64,000 nt of DNA from Lachnospiraceae bacterium (GCA_025758065.1 CP107199.1:372001-436000), one strand, 5' to 3'; positions 23,706 through 32,521 are shown, numbered from the stretch's first letter. Translations and numbers: made by a program. Notes: generated by a model not told the origin, from the sequence alone.

Positions 23706-24846
23706 CGTTGATTACCACCGTTCCCAGGACTGGTACCTGTTGCAGCGCTGCACTTTCTGTCAACTGCAGATCACCAGCTGCACCATTAATTTTTACATTA
23801 GATACATTGACCACATCCTGGATTGTCAAAATAGAATAAATGATCCTCGACACATAAACAGTAACCGCATATGTGATCTGATGCGCTTTCAGGGCATCTC
23901 CCCAGCTTTTACAGATCGTATCCAGGTATTCTTGTATCTTCTGCCTGATCTGGTCTCTGTATGTCTCTACGCCATTTAACATAGTTTCCACAAAATCAAT
24001 GTCACAGGTGATATTTAATACCAGTTCTGTTCCTGTTGTGATCGTCACTGCAGCACCAATCGGAGCGATGCCATACCCATCTGCTGTTGGTTCATCTCCG
24101 TCATCTTCTAGGGGACATATGATCTTTTGTACCTTCTGAACGATTGCAGGCAACACCGGCCGCAGATTATCCCCCAGAATACTGCAGAGAACGGTTCCGC
24201 CACCGTTCCATGCTGGATATACCTGTACAGCGCCAACACCTTCAATGGAAAGTATCTCATTTCTATAGGAAGAAATATTCCCACCAAAGGATGTTACTTC
24301 AAAAGTCTCATAGAACCGACTTCTAAGTGCATCGTCTGTCTCCTCTTCTGTCCCTGCTGTAATGATCTCACCTAAGATTGCAGATGTAAGTCCATTTACG
24401 GCCGTAATCGGAAGCAGATCTCCTGTATAATTATTTCCTGATACGCCGGCATCTGCGCAGGTCATCTCATACACCAATGCTTTTTCGCTCTCAGAAATTT
24501 TTTCTCCTACTATAAAAACCTGTGAGTCAGCCCCGTTGATCGTCTTAAATAAACTACCTGACGGCACCGGAACATCAAAGGTTCCTTTTCTCACGGCTGC
24601 TGTAGCAGCTTTTCGTGTAAGGCCACGCGTCTGAACGATCTGGTCTAACGAGTCTCCAACAGCCGTGGCCGGATACGCATTATCCTGAAGATTTTTCAAA
24701 AGCATATATATGCCTTCCAGGTACCAGGCCACCGGTCCGATCGCAGTCTGTACCAAGCTTCCTTCCCTGGTATCAATATGAGTATCTACCCGGGACAGCA
24801 TTTCTTTCTGGATCGCCTCCCTGGTATATTTGCTAAAATCGATCAC
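23698..24846 (-). CDS. Baseplate J-like protein (XkdT-like)
   Basis: This 382-residue wedge protein of contractile-tail baseplates contains DTREGSLVQTAIGPVAWYL, RTRGLTRKAATAAVRKGTF-like beta structure, and the conserved TDDALRSRFYETF and SYRNEILSIEGVGAVQVYP. It overlaps the upstream small gene by 4 bp. Its presence identifies the tail as myovirus/PBSX type, although sheath and tube genes are absent from the element. Confidence 0.9.
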   Translation of the reverse strand: MIDFSKYTREAIQKEMLSRVDTHIDTREGSLVQTAIGPVAWYLEGIYMLLKNLQDNAYPATAVGDSLDQIVQTRGLTRKAATAAVRKGTFDVPVPSGSLFKTINGADSQVFIVGEKISESEKALVYEMTCADAGVSGNNYTGDLLPITAVNGLTSAILGEIITAGTEEETDDALRSRFYETFEVTSFGGNISSYRNEILSIEGVGAVQVYPAWNGGGTVLCSILGDNLRPVLPAIVQKVQKIICPLEDDGDEPTADGYGIAPIGAAVTITTGTELVLNITCDIDFVETMLNGVETYRDQIRQKIQEYLDTICKSWGDALKAHQITYAVTVYVSRIIYSILTIQDVVNVSNVKINGAAGDLQLTESAALQQVPVLGTVVINGE

Positions 24847-25028
24847 ACGCTCACCTCTTCTTTCAAAGCCCCATATACCGTATCTCCTGATATAGGAGGC
24901 AGTGAGGTATCTGCCTTTATAGTAAGAGGTGATACTGATACAACCGTTCCAGTCGCTTTATCCGTTAATTTAACTGCATCCAGATAGTTTTTTATCACCG
25001 TCTGGATCACGCCTATAAGTCCCGTCAT
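24843..25028 (-). CDS. Short XkdR/DUF2577-like baseplate protein
   Basis: This 61-residue protein begins MTGLIGVIQTVIKNYLDAVK and contains GTVVSVSPLTIKAD, matching the N-terminal half of DUF2577 proteins. Typical members are about 100-120 residues, so this copy looks truncated. The XkdS-like (DUF2634) gene that normally follows is absent. A small internal deletion between XkdR and XkdT would explain both. It overlaps both neighbours by 4 bp, so translation is probably coupled. Confidence 0.6.
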   Translation of the reverse strand: MTGLIGVIQTVIKNYLDAVKLTDKATGTVVSVSPLTIKADTSLPPISGDTVYGALKEEVSV

Positions 25029-26035
25029 ACTATATTTATGCCTCCCAACTGATCAAATGATTTGACTTCAAACTGCATGATATGGTCTTCTCCAGACCAT
25101 TTATGGGTTACCTTTTCACAAAGCAGCAATCTGGTACTAGCAAGATCTTCAATATCTCCCAGCTGTACTGGAACGATCATTCCTGCACGAAGCTCTACAA
25201 GACCTATTGTCTCCAGTTTCAAAGTCTGTAATACCCTGTTGTAATACTGCAGATATGCCTCACACATCTGATCGATCTGCGCCTCATTCAAGGATTTATC
25301 CACCTCATCATAGTATTGGAGAAGTCCCCATTTTTTGATCGTTTCCGTATCTTCATGCACATACACATCCGTCCGGCCGCTTTTCTCATTTTTGCGTACC
25401 AGTTTCACGCGGTTATAAGTATCAGAATCAATGTCTCTTTTATAGGTATAATCAGTTGTCAGGCTTCCATCCCCGATCCGACTTGTAAGAAACATTTTGT
25501 TTACCTCTGTAAGCGTCAGTTCACCTGCTTTATCATAGAAAATGAATATTTTTCCTGTCTGTATGATAGTCTGGGAAAGGGCGTCAAAGATAATGTCGAT
25601 ACATTCTTCATTTTCCTTTAACAGACTTGGAAACACATATCCTGTAGGATCTAATGTACCAACCTTCAGTCCAAAATCTCCTGCGATACGCATAATGATC
25701 TGCTCTAGACTCATGTTGGTAAATGCATAACTGGCTTTCAGATAACGCAGCTGATCATAAATGGTATAGGTCTTTTCTCCGTCCCTTTTCTGTTCCAGAG
25801 TGAATACATATCCCTTAAACAATTTCTCTCCGTTGATCGTATATTCCACGGAACTTCCTTCCGGTATTGTGCTACTTCCTATTTCCACACAGGAGAATTT
25901 AAGCTTCCCCGGTGCATCCATACGGTTAGTCACCCATTCAATTTCACGGGTTGCATTGATATAGTCCATTACTGTTATCTGATCAGATCCGTCCGGGGCT
26001 TTTCCTTTCATCTGTACTAATAATGATCTTTCCAT
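25025..26035 (-). CDS. Tail hub protein (XkdQ / late control D-like)
   Basis: This 336-residue protein resembles the baseplate hub family of contractile phages. It contains ITVMDYINATREIEWVTNRM and ALSQTIIQTGKIFIFYDKAG, with a C-terminal domain (GMIVPVQLGDIEDL, CEKVTHKWSGEDHIMQFEV) matching XkdQ-like hub proteins. It lies between the XkdP-like and XkdR-like genes, the order known from PBSX. Confidence 0.85.
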   Translation of the reverse strand: MERSLLVQMKGKAPDGSDQITVMDYINATREIEWVTNRMDAPGKLKFSCVEIGSSTIPEGSSVEYTINGEKLFKGYVFTLEQKRDGEKTYTIYDQLRYLKASYAFTNMSLEQIIMRIAGDFGLKVGTLDPTGYVFPSLLKENEECIDIIFDALSQTIIQTGKIFIFYDKAGELTLTEVNKMFLTSRIGDGSLTTDYTYKRDIDSDTYNRVKLVRKNEKSGRTDVYVHEDTETIKKWGLLQYYDEVDKSLNEAQIDQMCEAYLQYYNRVLQTLKLETIGLVELRAGMIVPVQLGDIEDLASTRLLLCEKVTHKWSGEDHIMQFEVKSFDQLGGINIV

Positions 26036-26041
26036 CTTCTT

Positions 26042-26770
26042 TTACCCCGTGATCTGCAGCTGGCTTTCCTGTACCCAGCCATATGTTCCCACATGCACCG
26101 GATAAGCTTTTCCTGATACGATCCTTGTGACAGTCGTATTCAGGTTATTGGCCGAACCATGGGGCTTTCCGCCGTTGCTGTCATAGCAGTATTCTCCATT
26201 TACCGTTACAGAAGCGCCTACTCTAAGTACCGGCGTATCCACTGGTCTGGTGGTGTCTGTTCCTGTTTCAGCAGTTGTCTGTCCACTTTCTGTTTGACCA
26301 GTGTCTTCCGATGGTACTGTAGTGATCGACACGATCTCCGGATCATAAGAACGATATTCTTTAAAGTCAACCTTATAATATTGGTCTCCAGGTTCTCCGC
26401 CCTTATCAATAAGCTCAAAGTTGGAAATAATGCACCGCACATTTGTGTTCTGCATTCCTGACCGAGATATGATCACCCGGCAGATTTTTTTACTTTTCAA
26501 TGCTTTTTCAAATTTCTTAACATAAAAAGACACATTCTTAGCTCCACTGTTCACATATGGAGCCTTCCGATTTCCAGGAAAAAAGGATTCCCAGGAAAGC
26601 TCTTTTAAAGAAGGCTTCCTGGGAACTACGATTTCTCCTACTCCAATAACGTTATAGGTTTTATGATCAGTGGGATATTTAATATTCACTTCTTCCGGAT
26701 TGACCGGCATCTTAACTTTCTTTCCAGCAAATATCACATAGACCGAATATTTACTTTTAAGTCCTGCCAT
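26042..26770 (-). CDS. XkdP-like tail protein with C-terminal SH3-like domain
   Basis: This 242-residue protein starts with the conserved baseplate adaptor sequence YVIFAGKKVKMPVNPEEVNI and GVGEIVVPRKPSLKELSWES. A Thr/Gly/Glu-rich linker follows (160-185), then a small C-terminal beta domain (VGASVTVNGEYCYDSNGGKP, YPVHVGTYGWVQESQLQI). The C-terminal domain looks SH3-like and replaces the LysM seen in PBSX XkdP; it may bind cell wall. It lies 18 bp after the tape measure gene. Confidence 0.82.
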   Translation of the reverse strand: MAGLKSKYSVYVIFAGKKVKMPVNPEEVNIKYPTDHKTYNVIGVGEIVVPRKPSLKELSWESFFPGNRKAPYVNSGAKNVSFYVKKFEKALKSKKICRVIISRSGMQNTNVRCIISNFELIDKGGEPGDQYYKVDFKEYRSYDPEIVSITTVPSEDTGQTESGQTTAETGTDTTRPVDTPVLRVGASVTVNGEYCYDSNGGKPHGSANNLNTTVTRIVSGKAYPVHVGTYGWVQESQLQITG

Positions 26771-26788
26771 TAAATATACCTCCTTCCA

Positions 26789-28474
26789 TTAACCATGTGG
26801 TACCGGTGTCTGAGAGTTTATTTCCTCAATAAGCATCTTCTGGATGTAATCTGTGACATCCCCGGCAGTAAGGTTTCCGCCTGCAGATTCTGGTACTGTT
26901 ACATTGATCTGTGGTGCCAGTGTTTTCAGTTCGATCCGGTTCATGTAGCGACGTTCTGCCAGATCCCGGTGTATCTTAAGATCTTCATCTGACAGTTTAA
27001 TATCATCAACTTTACCGACCTTTCCTACTTTGCCAACATTGGCAATATCTCCTTTGCCTATACCATCACCTAACTGAAGGTCTCCAAAACTGCCTGCCAG
27101 ATCTCCGATATTTAAGCTAAGATTATCCAGTTTTGCACCCAGATTAGCTCCGTAGTTTCCCCACTCTGCGGCGGTAGTTCCTATATCCAGATTCGCCATA
27201 CGCTTGATCTGGATTGCATTCTCTCCGAAGGTACTATCTACCCAGCTTGACATTTTTCCACGGAAACCGCTGACTGCTCCCTGCAGATGGGATCCGGTCA
27301 ATGCATCAATGGCACCAGCAACGGTCTCAACCATGCTGAGTATTGCATCCAGAGCATCTGAAAACAGATGGGCTATAGCCGCTACAGGATCATTAAACAC
27401 ATTGGCAAAAAACTCGGCAAAGGATGCGATCACATTCCACAGCGTAGCAAATACATTATATCCAACTGCATAGGTCATGCCGAACACCTGACCGACCCAT
27501 CCACCAACTTCCTGCATACCGACACCGAACTGCTGTGCTGCAATCAATGCTCCAGCAAATAATGCTGCCATTAAAAGAACCGGCCAATTGGCCGCCGCCC
27601 ACGCTGCAGCATGTGTTCCTGCGGCTGCTGCACTTGCAAGCGCCGTTTGTATTGCCTGGGCTTTTACAAATAAAAAAACAGCCCCAACAGCTGTCAGCAT
27701 CGGAATGATCATATCCATATTATCAGCTACAAATAAAGCACCCTGACCAATTGCCGCAAGTGCATCTGTTCCGACCTGGGTCAAAGCAGAAAATAAAGAA
27801 ATGGTCTCTCCTAATATCTCCTGACCTTTATCCGTCTGGATAAAATCATTCCAGGCCTGGGCCATTTCTTTGGCACTATGCTGCACAATATTTTTCCCTT
27901 GCGTCATTGCATCGGATAAGGTCATAGGCATGCTTGCAAATTTTTCATTCGTTTCATCTGCCATATTTAAGAGTGAATTTTTTACTACCTGGGCTGTAAC
28001 TTTTCCGTCTTCTGCATACTGCTTGATTGATCCGGAAGCCCAACCCATGCTTTCTTCAATGGTTCTGGCAATTCCCGGAGCCGCTGCAAGGATAGAGTTT
28101 AAATCTTGACCACGAAGAACACCAGCTGCCATTGCCTGGGTAAGCTGGATCATGGCATTGCTCTGCTCCTGGGCTGATGCACCGCCGATTTTAAACTGTT
28201 TATTGACCTGTTCTGTAAATGCGATCAGTTCTTCATTGGAAGAAAACGCATTCTTGGCATTTAAGCCCATTTTACCCACTGCATCTGCAGTATCAGAATA
28301 CGCAGCTCTGGAACGCAGTGCGGACTGATAGATCAGGTCATTTAGCTGTGCCACGGAATGTGTTTCATCCTTCATCAGGTTTAACCTGGCATTGATCTGG
28401 GCCTGACTGTCTGATAATCCAAGAAAGCCTTTTACAAGAGAAGTTACTCCGGCTGTTGCCGCAATATTCCTCAT
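26789..28474 (-). pseudogene. Tail tape-measure protein, N-terminally truncated
   Basis: The remaining 561 residues contain the tape-measure N-domain (LIAFTEQVNKQFKIGGASAQ, AGVLRGQDLNSILAAAPGIA), a hydrophobic central region and a helical C-terminus. The annotated ATG lies inside the normal domain. The same frame stays open upstream across the antirepressor stop codon and reads SVKETDGHANNLLKT, which looks like tape-measure sequence. Then homology is lost where the antirepressor begins. No good ribosome binding site precedes the ATG. The 5' part has therefore been removed by the deletion that fused it to the antirepressor gene. Some product may still be made. Confidence 0.8.
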
Positions 28475-28487
28475 TGTCTTTAAAAGA

Positions 28488-29003
28488 TTATTGGCATGTC
28501 CGTCTGTCTCCTTTACACTGTAAGATCATGTCATAATAAGAGGCCTTGGGCTGCAACTCCTCAATGACCTTCTGCTGTTCTTCAACCTGACCACCAAGAA
28601 ACTGGCAACGATCTTTCAAACTATTAATAGTCTGATCGGCCATTCGCAACGCTCTGGCAAATACCTGCTCCGGTGTGTTCCATGCTTTTTCCAATTCCAG
28701 GAAATACTCACGGTACTGTTTACCTTTTTCATTGCGCTGGATCATGCAGATCTGCTTCGCCATATCTACTGAAATCTGGTAGTCTGTAATCTCTCTTCTT
28801 ACTTCGCGGTTGCCTTCCATTTGAACCCGCTCATTTTTGAGCATGTTGAAATCTTTACCTGCTTCAAATCCATACTCTATCATTCTTGGAAACCAGTCCT
28901 TAAATGCAGTTTTAATCTCTAACCTTTCGTGCAAGTCTCTCGCTGACACAGTCGGCTCACCTGCGCTGTATGTAACCTTAATTAACTCATTCATGTTATT
29001 CAC
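28488..29003 (-). pseudogene. Phage antirepressor, C-terminally truncated
   Basis: The 171 residues contain an AntA/AntB-type N-domain (PTVSARDLHERLEIKTAFKDW, then EAGKDFNMLKNERVQMEG) and the start of a KilAC-type C-domain (QPKASYYDMILQCK). After LQCK the sequence switches to GDRRTCQ and stops, where intact antirepressors continue for about 80 residues. The break coincides with the start of tape-measure homology in another frame. It is encoded in the early leftward operon behind cro. Function is probably lost or altered. Confidence 0.82.
28505..28520. other. Deletion junction between early and late prophage genes
   Basis: Antirepressor coding ends and tape-measure coding begins at about this point, in different frames. 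Everything expected between them (replication, terminase, head, tube, sheath) is missing. The exact crossover cannot be fixed without an intact relative. Confidence 0.75.
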
Positions 29004-29196
29004 CCTTTCCTGTAAAGATTTTTCTCAGTTCAACCGCTTCCTTGCTATTCTGGAGAATGCTCTCCTTAAATACATTGCTGTCTGTTGCTACCAGCTGAAT
29101 GAGCATTGCTGCTTTTTGCAAACCTTCCTGTTTGCCTCTCTCGTATCCCATGCGGTATGCTTCCCGCTCCGGGGCATTCATAAATTTGTAGTGCAT
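28996..29196 (-). CDS. Small phage protein of unknown function
   Basis: This 66-residue charged helical protein starts MHYKFMNAPEREAYRMGYER and continues GKQEGLQKAAMLI. It overlaps the antirepressor start by 8 bp in the early leftward operon. Its sequence resembles short helical tails of phage or transposase-related proteins, but I cannot assign a function. Location suggests an early regulatory or accessory role. Confidence 0.5.
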   Translation of the reverse strand: MHYKFMNAPEREAYRMGYERGKQEGLQKAAMLIQLVATDSNVFKESILQNSKEAVELRKIFTGKGE

Positions 29197-29227
29197 AGAG
29201 TCTCCGCTCGAATTGTAGCTTTATAAG

Positions 29228-29428
29228 TTACTCTTTAGTAAAAAAAATTGCGGTTGGATCCTCAATATGAAGCTCATCTATCATAATTTGAATCTCATCG
29301 CTCCCAAAAATGCCAATTTTCATTTTTTCATAAAATGTTTTAGGAGTTACCCCAATTTTTAAAGCTACATCCGACTGGGAAAGACCATTTTTAGCAATAA
29401 TTCCCCTTAATTCGTCTGTTCTTATCAT
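29228..29428 (-). CDS. Cro-like helix-turn-helix regulator
   Basis: This 66-residue DNA-binding protein has a helix-turn-helix in ELRGIIAKNGLSQSDVALKI and GVTPKTFYEKMKIG. A GGAGGTGATATGCG ribosome binding site precedes the ATG. It is the first gene of the leftward early operon and is divergent from the CI-like gene, the usual Cro position. It probably represses the CI promoter via the GTAACTT-type operators between them. Confidence 0.85.
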   Translation of the reverse strand: MIRTDELRGIIAKNGLSQSDVALKIGVTPKTFYEKMKIGIFGSDEIQIMIDELHIEDPTAIFFTKE

Positions 29429-29445
29429 CGCATATCACCTCCTTG

Positions 29446-29547
29446 GTAACTTTGTAAGATACTCATATCATATCACATTTTCGTAACTTGTCAAGATATT
29501 TTTTATTGCTTTTATAACATTTTTGTGCTATTATTAAGTTACTTTAA
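29446..29547. promoter_or_regulatory. Lysogeny switch: divergent promoters and three operators
   Basis: The leftward cro promoter is TTGACA (29489-29494) with TATGAT (29467-29472), spacer 16. The rightward cI promoter is TTGCTT (29506-29511) with TATTAT (29529-29534), spacer 17. Three related dyads sit on them: TAACTTTGTAAGATA (29447-29461), TAACTTGTCAAGATA (29484-29498) and TTAAGTTACTTTAA (29534-29547). The middle one overlaps the cro -35 box and the right one abuts the cI -10 box, as expected for CI/Cro operators. Confidence 0.75.
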
Positions 29548-29560
29548 AGGAGGAATTCAA

Positions 29561-29947
29561 ATGACGGTCGGTGAGCGATTAAAACAATTACGTGAAAAAT
29601 CAGGTATGAGTCAAGTTGACTTTGCAGCTAAACTTAATGTATCAAAACAGAATCTTTATAAATATGAAAATGATATTATAACTAATATACCCTCTGACAA
29701 AATAGAAGACGCTGCTAAATTATTGCATGTTTCTCCTGCTTATATAATGGGGTGGACTCAATGTAAAACGCTCCCCTCTGAAAACAAGAATTTTAATGAC
29801 AAACCTACTACAGATGCAGATTTAGCTATTATCCAGCGCGAAAGAAACAAAATGTCAGATCGAGAAAAAACAAAACTAATGAATATATTAAAAGCTAATT
29901 TTGATGATTATAATTGGGAGGACGATGATTCTGGAGATATCGAATAG
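29561..29947 (+). CDS. CI-like (ImmR-type) repressor
   Basis: This 128-residue XRE-family regulator has an N-terminal helix-turn-helix (MTVGERLKQLREKSGMSQVD, then FAAKLNVSKQNLYKYEN) and a short C-terminal region without a LexA-type autoprotease. AAAGGAGGAATTCAA places the start at 29561 rather than 29525. It is translationally coupled to the ImmA-like metalloprotease gene, which overlaps by 23 bp. That suggests derepression by ImmA-dependent cleavage rather than RecA-stimulated self-cleavage. It likely represses the early operon, which now also includes the tail genes. Confidence 0.88.
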   Translation: MTVGERLKQLREKSGMSQVDFAAKLNVSKQNLYKYENDIITNIPSDKIEDAAKLLHVSPAYIMGWTQCKTLPSENKNFNDKPTTDADLAIIQRERNKMSDREKTKLMNILKANFDDYNWEDDDSGDIE

Positions 29948-31007
29948 TCGTAGAGCTGAAATCAAGAGTTACGTAATTTCTGTTCTTGAAAACTACGGAA
30001 AACCATTTGTTCCAGTTAAAATAGGGGCTCTTATACGTTCCATGCACAATATTAAATTAATCACGTATAGTAGTCAGATACGTAAATTTCATATAACATA
30101 TGAAGAATTAATTATTGATGCTGAAACAAAGGATTCTTATGCTGTTCGGAACAGAAAACAAATGCGCTATTGTATTTATTATAATGATATCGAACCTAAT
30201 ATTGTCAATTCCAATCGAGTCCGTTGGAATTTAGCACATGAATTAGGGCACATTATTCTTGGACATCATGCTTTTTGCAAAAGTGATAAGCTTTTTCGCA
30301 GTGGGTTAGCTGCTAATACTTACAACTATGTAGAAGCTGAAGCTGATTATTTTGCCCAACTAATTCTAGTACCTCATGTTGTACTGTATGCATTCAAAAT
30401 TACAACAGCAAAACAGCTGAAAGAACTTTGTCAAATATCTAACCCTGCTGCTATCAGACGCTTTCGTGCTTATCAGCAATGGGAAAAACACATAAATGGA
30501 AATGATATTTACGATAGGCCTTTATTCCATTACTACTACAATTTTATTTATAAAAAGCATTGCCGAACTTGTGATGCATATATGGTTCAAGGCAAAGGAA
30601 ACTATTGTCCGATTTGCGGAAATAAAACTTTACAATGGGGAGACGGAAAAATGAAATATACAACAAAAATAGTTTTAGACCAAAATAGTAAAGCCGTTCG
30701 ATGCCCGGTTTGTGACAATGAGGAAATTTCTCCCGTTGGAAATTATTGTCACATTTGCGGCACTTTTCTTGTTAATCAATGTACCAATATTGGTAATACA
30801 TATGGATACTGTGGTGAATTGGCTGCTGCAAATGCTCGTTACTGCGTTCATTGTGGTGCAGAAACTACATTTTTCAAAAATCACTTACTCAATGCCTGGG
30901 ATCAATTAACCCCTAATAATTTTTTAAATATTCCAGATGATGTTTTAGACACTCCTAATAACACAACTAACAGTTTTGATAAAGATGACGATCTACCATT
31001 TAATTAA
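29925..31007 (+). CDS. ImmA/IrrE metallopeptidase with C-terminal zinc ribbons
   Basis: This 360-residue protein has an ImmA/IrrE domain with the zinc motif HELGH (in WNLAHELGHIILGHHAF) and a downstream acidic ligand region EAEADYFAQLIL. After about residue 200 there are three CxxC...CxxC zinc-ribbon-like segments (CRTCDAY...CPICGNK; CPVCDNE...CHICGTF; CGELAAANARYCVHCGAE). In related elements ImmA cleaves the adjacent repressor. The zinc ribbons are an uncommon extension for a phage ImmA and may bind nucleic acid or partners. GGGAGG lies only 3 nt before the ATG, so translation probably depends on coupling to the repressor gene. Confidence 0.85.
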   Translation: MILEISNSRRAEIKSYVISVLENYGKPFVPVKIGALIRSMHNIKLITYSSQIRKFHITYEELIIDAETKDSYAVRNRKQMRYCIYYNDIEPNIVNSNRVRWNLAHELGHIILGHHAFCKSDKLFRSGLAANTYNYVEAEADYFAQLILVPHVVLYAFKITTAKQLKELCQISNPAAIRRFRAYQQWEKHINGNDIYDRPLFHYYYNFIYKKHCRTCDAYMVQGKGNYCPICGNKTLQWGDGKMKYTTKIVLDQNSKAVRCPVCDNEEISPVGNYCHICGTFLVNQCTNIGNTYGYCGELAAANARYCVHCGAETTFFKNHLLNAWDQLTPNNFLNIPDDVLDTPNNTTNSFDKDDDLPFN

Positions 31008-31035
31008 TATATTATGAAATTGGCAAGGGAAATAT

Positions 31036-31062
31036 AAAAAGAGCCCCTGATTAGGACTCTTG
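31036..31062 (-). terminator. Terminator of the 31051-31278 gene
   Basis: On the minus strand AAGAGTCC-taatca-GGGGCTCTT is followed by TTTATA. It overlaps the stop codon of the gene and separates it from the convergent ImmA gene. Confidence 0.6.
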
Positions 31063-31278
31063 GCGCATAATCGTTATAGTAATTGGTTTTAAAGTATCCA
31101 CGATCCCACCACATGGATCCGAAGCTGCATTTACAGGATGCATATCCCATAAATAGTCTCCAAGATACTCCAGCAATGTAGCAAAGTCTTCCTTGGTATA
31201 GCTGCCACTTATCTGGTGGCCGTCTCGGTCAGTAAATGAAAACCTTGCCTCTAAGTTACCTATTGTATGCTTATTCAT
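31051..31278 (-). CDS. Small prophage cargo protein of unknown function
   Basis: This 75-residue protein starts MNKHTIGNLEARFSFTDRDG and continues HQISGSYTKEDFATLLEYLG. AAGGTGGTGC precedes ATG 31278, which is preferred over 31308. It has its own terminator and is oriented against its neighbours, like a cargo or toxin/antitoxin gene. I do not recognise the family. Confidence 0.6.
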   Translation of the reverse strand: MNKHTIGNLEARFSFTDRDGHQISGSYTKEDFATLLEYLGDYLWDMHPVNAASDPCGGIVDTLKPITITIMRQES

Positions 31279-31401
31279 AAAAGCACCACCTTTCGAAGGG
31301 AATAGCACAAAAACCTTTTGAAATTATCATAGCATACGGCAAAATAATATGCATTATATCTTCTTTAAACAAAGAGATATGCAAAGAAAGGAAGTGTCCA
31401 C

Positions 31402-31947
31402 ATGCCATTATTAAAAAACGATCAGTATACATCCGAAGACTACTGGAACCTGCCAGAAGGAACCAGAGCAGAGCTCATTGACGGTAAATTCTATGACATG
31501 GCACCGCCCAGCCGCATCCACCAGGAAATTTCTTATCAGCTATCAAGAGTAATCGGAAATTATATCGCAGAAAAAGGGGGAAACTGCAAAGTATACCCCG
31601 CCCCATTCGCTGTCAACCTTGACGCAGATGATAAAGACTGGGTAGAACCAGATATTTCTGTTATCTGCGACCCGAATAAGCTTACTGATCGGGGATGCTC
31701 CGGAGCTCCTGACCTGATTATAGAAATTGCTTCACCAGCTAGTAGCAAAATGGATTACATCAAGAAAAACGTTTTATATTTAGAAGCAGGAGTAAAAGAA
31801 TACTGGATCGTAAACCCGATAAAAGAATGGGTTACTGTATATCGTTATGAGGAAGATGCGGCGCCTACCAATTACACTTTCACGCAGCCGATCACTGTAG
31901 GTATCTACAAAAACTTAACTATTACCATTGCAGACTTATTAAACTAA
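31402..31947 (+). CDS. Uma2-family (DUF820) nuclease-like protein
   Basis: This 181-residue protein has a PD-(D/E)XK-like restriction-endonuclease fold. It contains YWNLPEGTRAELIDGKFYDM, the conserved WVEPDISVICDPNKL (Asp in the active-site strand) and LIIEIASPASSKMDYIKK (the ExK pair). It has an AAAGGAAG ribosome binding site. Uma2 proteins are abundant in cyanobacteria but sporadic in Clostridia, and their function is unknown. Position among the cargo genes between immunity and integrase suggests an accessory or defence role. Confidence 0.85.
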   Translation: MPLLKNDQYTSEDYWNLPEGTRAELIDGKFYDMAPPSRIHQEISYQLSRVIGNYIAEKGGNCKVYPAPFAVNLDADDKDWVEPDISVICDPNKLTDRGCSGAPDLIIEIASPASSKMDYIKKNVLYLEAGVKEYWIVNPIKEWVTVYRYEEDAAPTNYTFTQPITVGIYKNLTITIADLLN

Positions 31948-31964
31948 ACATGGAGGTGCTCACT

Positions 31965-32255
31965 ATGTTATATCCATTTATGACATTGAATGACGGAACT
32001 GAAATTGTACATTCAGAAACCATTGAAACAGCTGGAAAGGAAAAAGTTGAGGTACGTATTGAAAAACCAGTGTATGGCGGTTTTCATTCAGCTACCTGCT
32101 GGCTTCCTGAATACAAATGGGAAAATATCGACGGCTTCTCTCCTGAGGATATTCAATATTTTCAAGAGTTATTAGAGTCGGTTGCGCACATTATCTTGCA
32201 GTTAGCACGAGAAGGTGGTATTGAAGGAGGTTTAGACGATGCCTCAGGTTTTTAA
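31965..32255 (+). CDS. Small cargo protein paired with DUF4160 protein
   Basis: This 96-residue protein starts MLYPFMTLNDGTEIVHSETI and contains EKVEVRIEKPVYGGFHSATC, an acidic beta-rich protein with a C-terminal helix. GGAGGTGCTCACT sets the start at 31965. It overlaps the DUF4160 gene by 17 bp, so the two are co-translated. DUF4160 genes are usually paired with a small partner and have been proposed as toxin-antitoxin-like. I cannot assign a family to this partner. Confidence 0.7.
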   Translation: MLYPFMTLNDGTEIVHSETIETAGKEKVEVRIEKPVYGGFHSATCWLPEYKWENIDGFSPEDIQYFQELLESVAHIILQLAREGGIEGGLDDASGF

Positions 32256-32517
32256 AATCGCTGGATATACTGTTTATTTCTGGGTTAATGAAAATGATCC
32301 TCTGGAACCGGTTCATGTGCATATTTCCAAAGGGGTTCCTTCTCCCAATGCTACTAAAATATGGATCACAAAAAATGGCAAATGCCTTTTGTGCAATAAC
32401 AATTCCAAAATTCCAGATAAGCAGCTCAGGGTTTTTATGCAGATTATTGAAGCCCGCAGTAAGTCAGTGCTCGACTTATGGTATTCAACATTCAAACAGA
32501 TTAGCTTTTACTGTTAA
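32239..32517 (+). CDS. DUF4160 protein
   Basis: This 92-residue protein has the DUF4160 pattern: GYTVYFWVNENDPLEPVHVH followed by ISKGVPSPNATKIWI and a C-terminal helix. Function is unknown; DUF4160 proteins occur in two-gene modules in many bacteria and phages. It is the last cargo gene before the integrase region. An imperfect hairpin follows at 32522-32560. Confidence 0.8.
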   Translation: MPQVFKIAGYTVYFWVNENDPLEPVHVHISKGVPSPNATKIWITKNGKCLLCNNNSKIPDKQLRVFMQIIEARSKSVLDLWYSTFKQISFYC

Positions 32518-32521
32518 AAAG

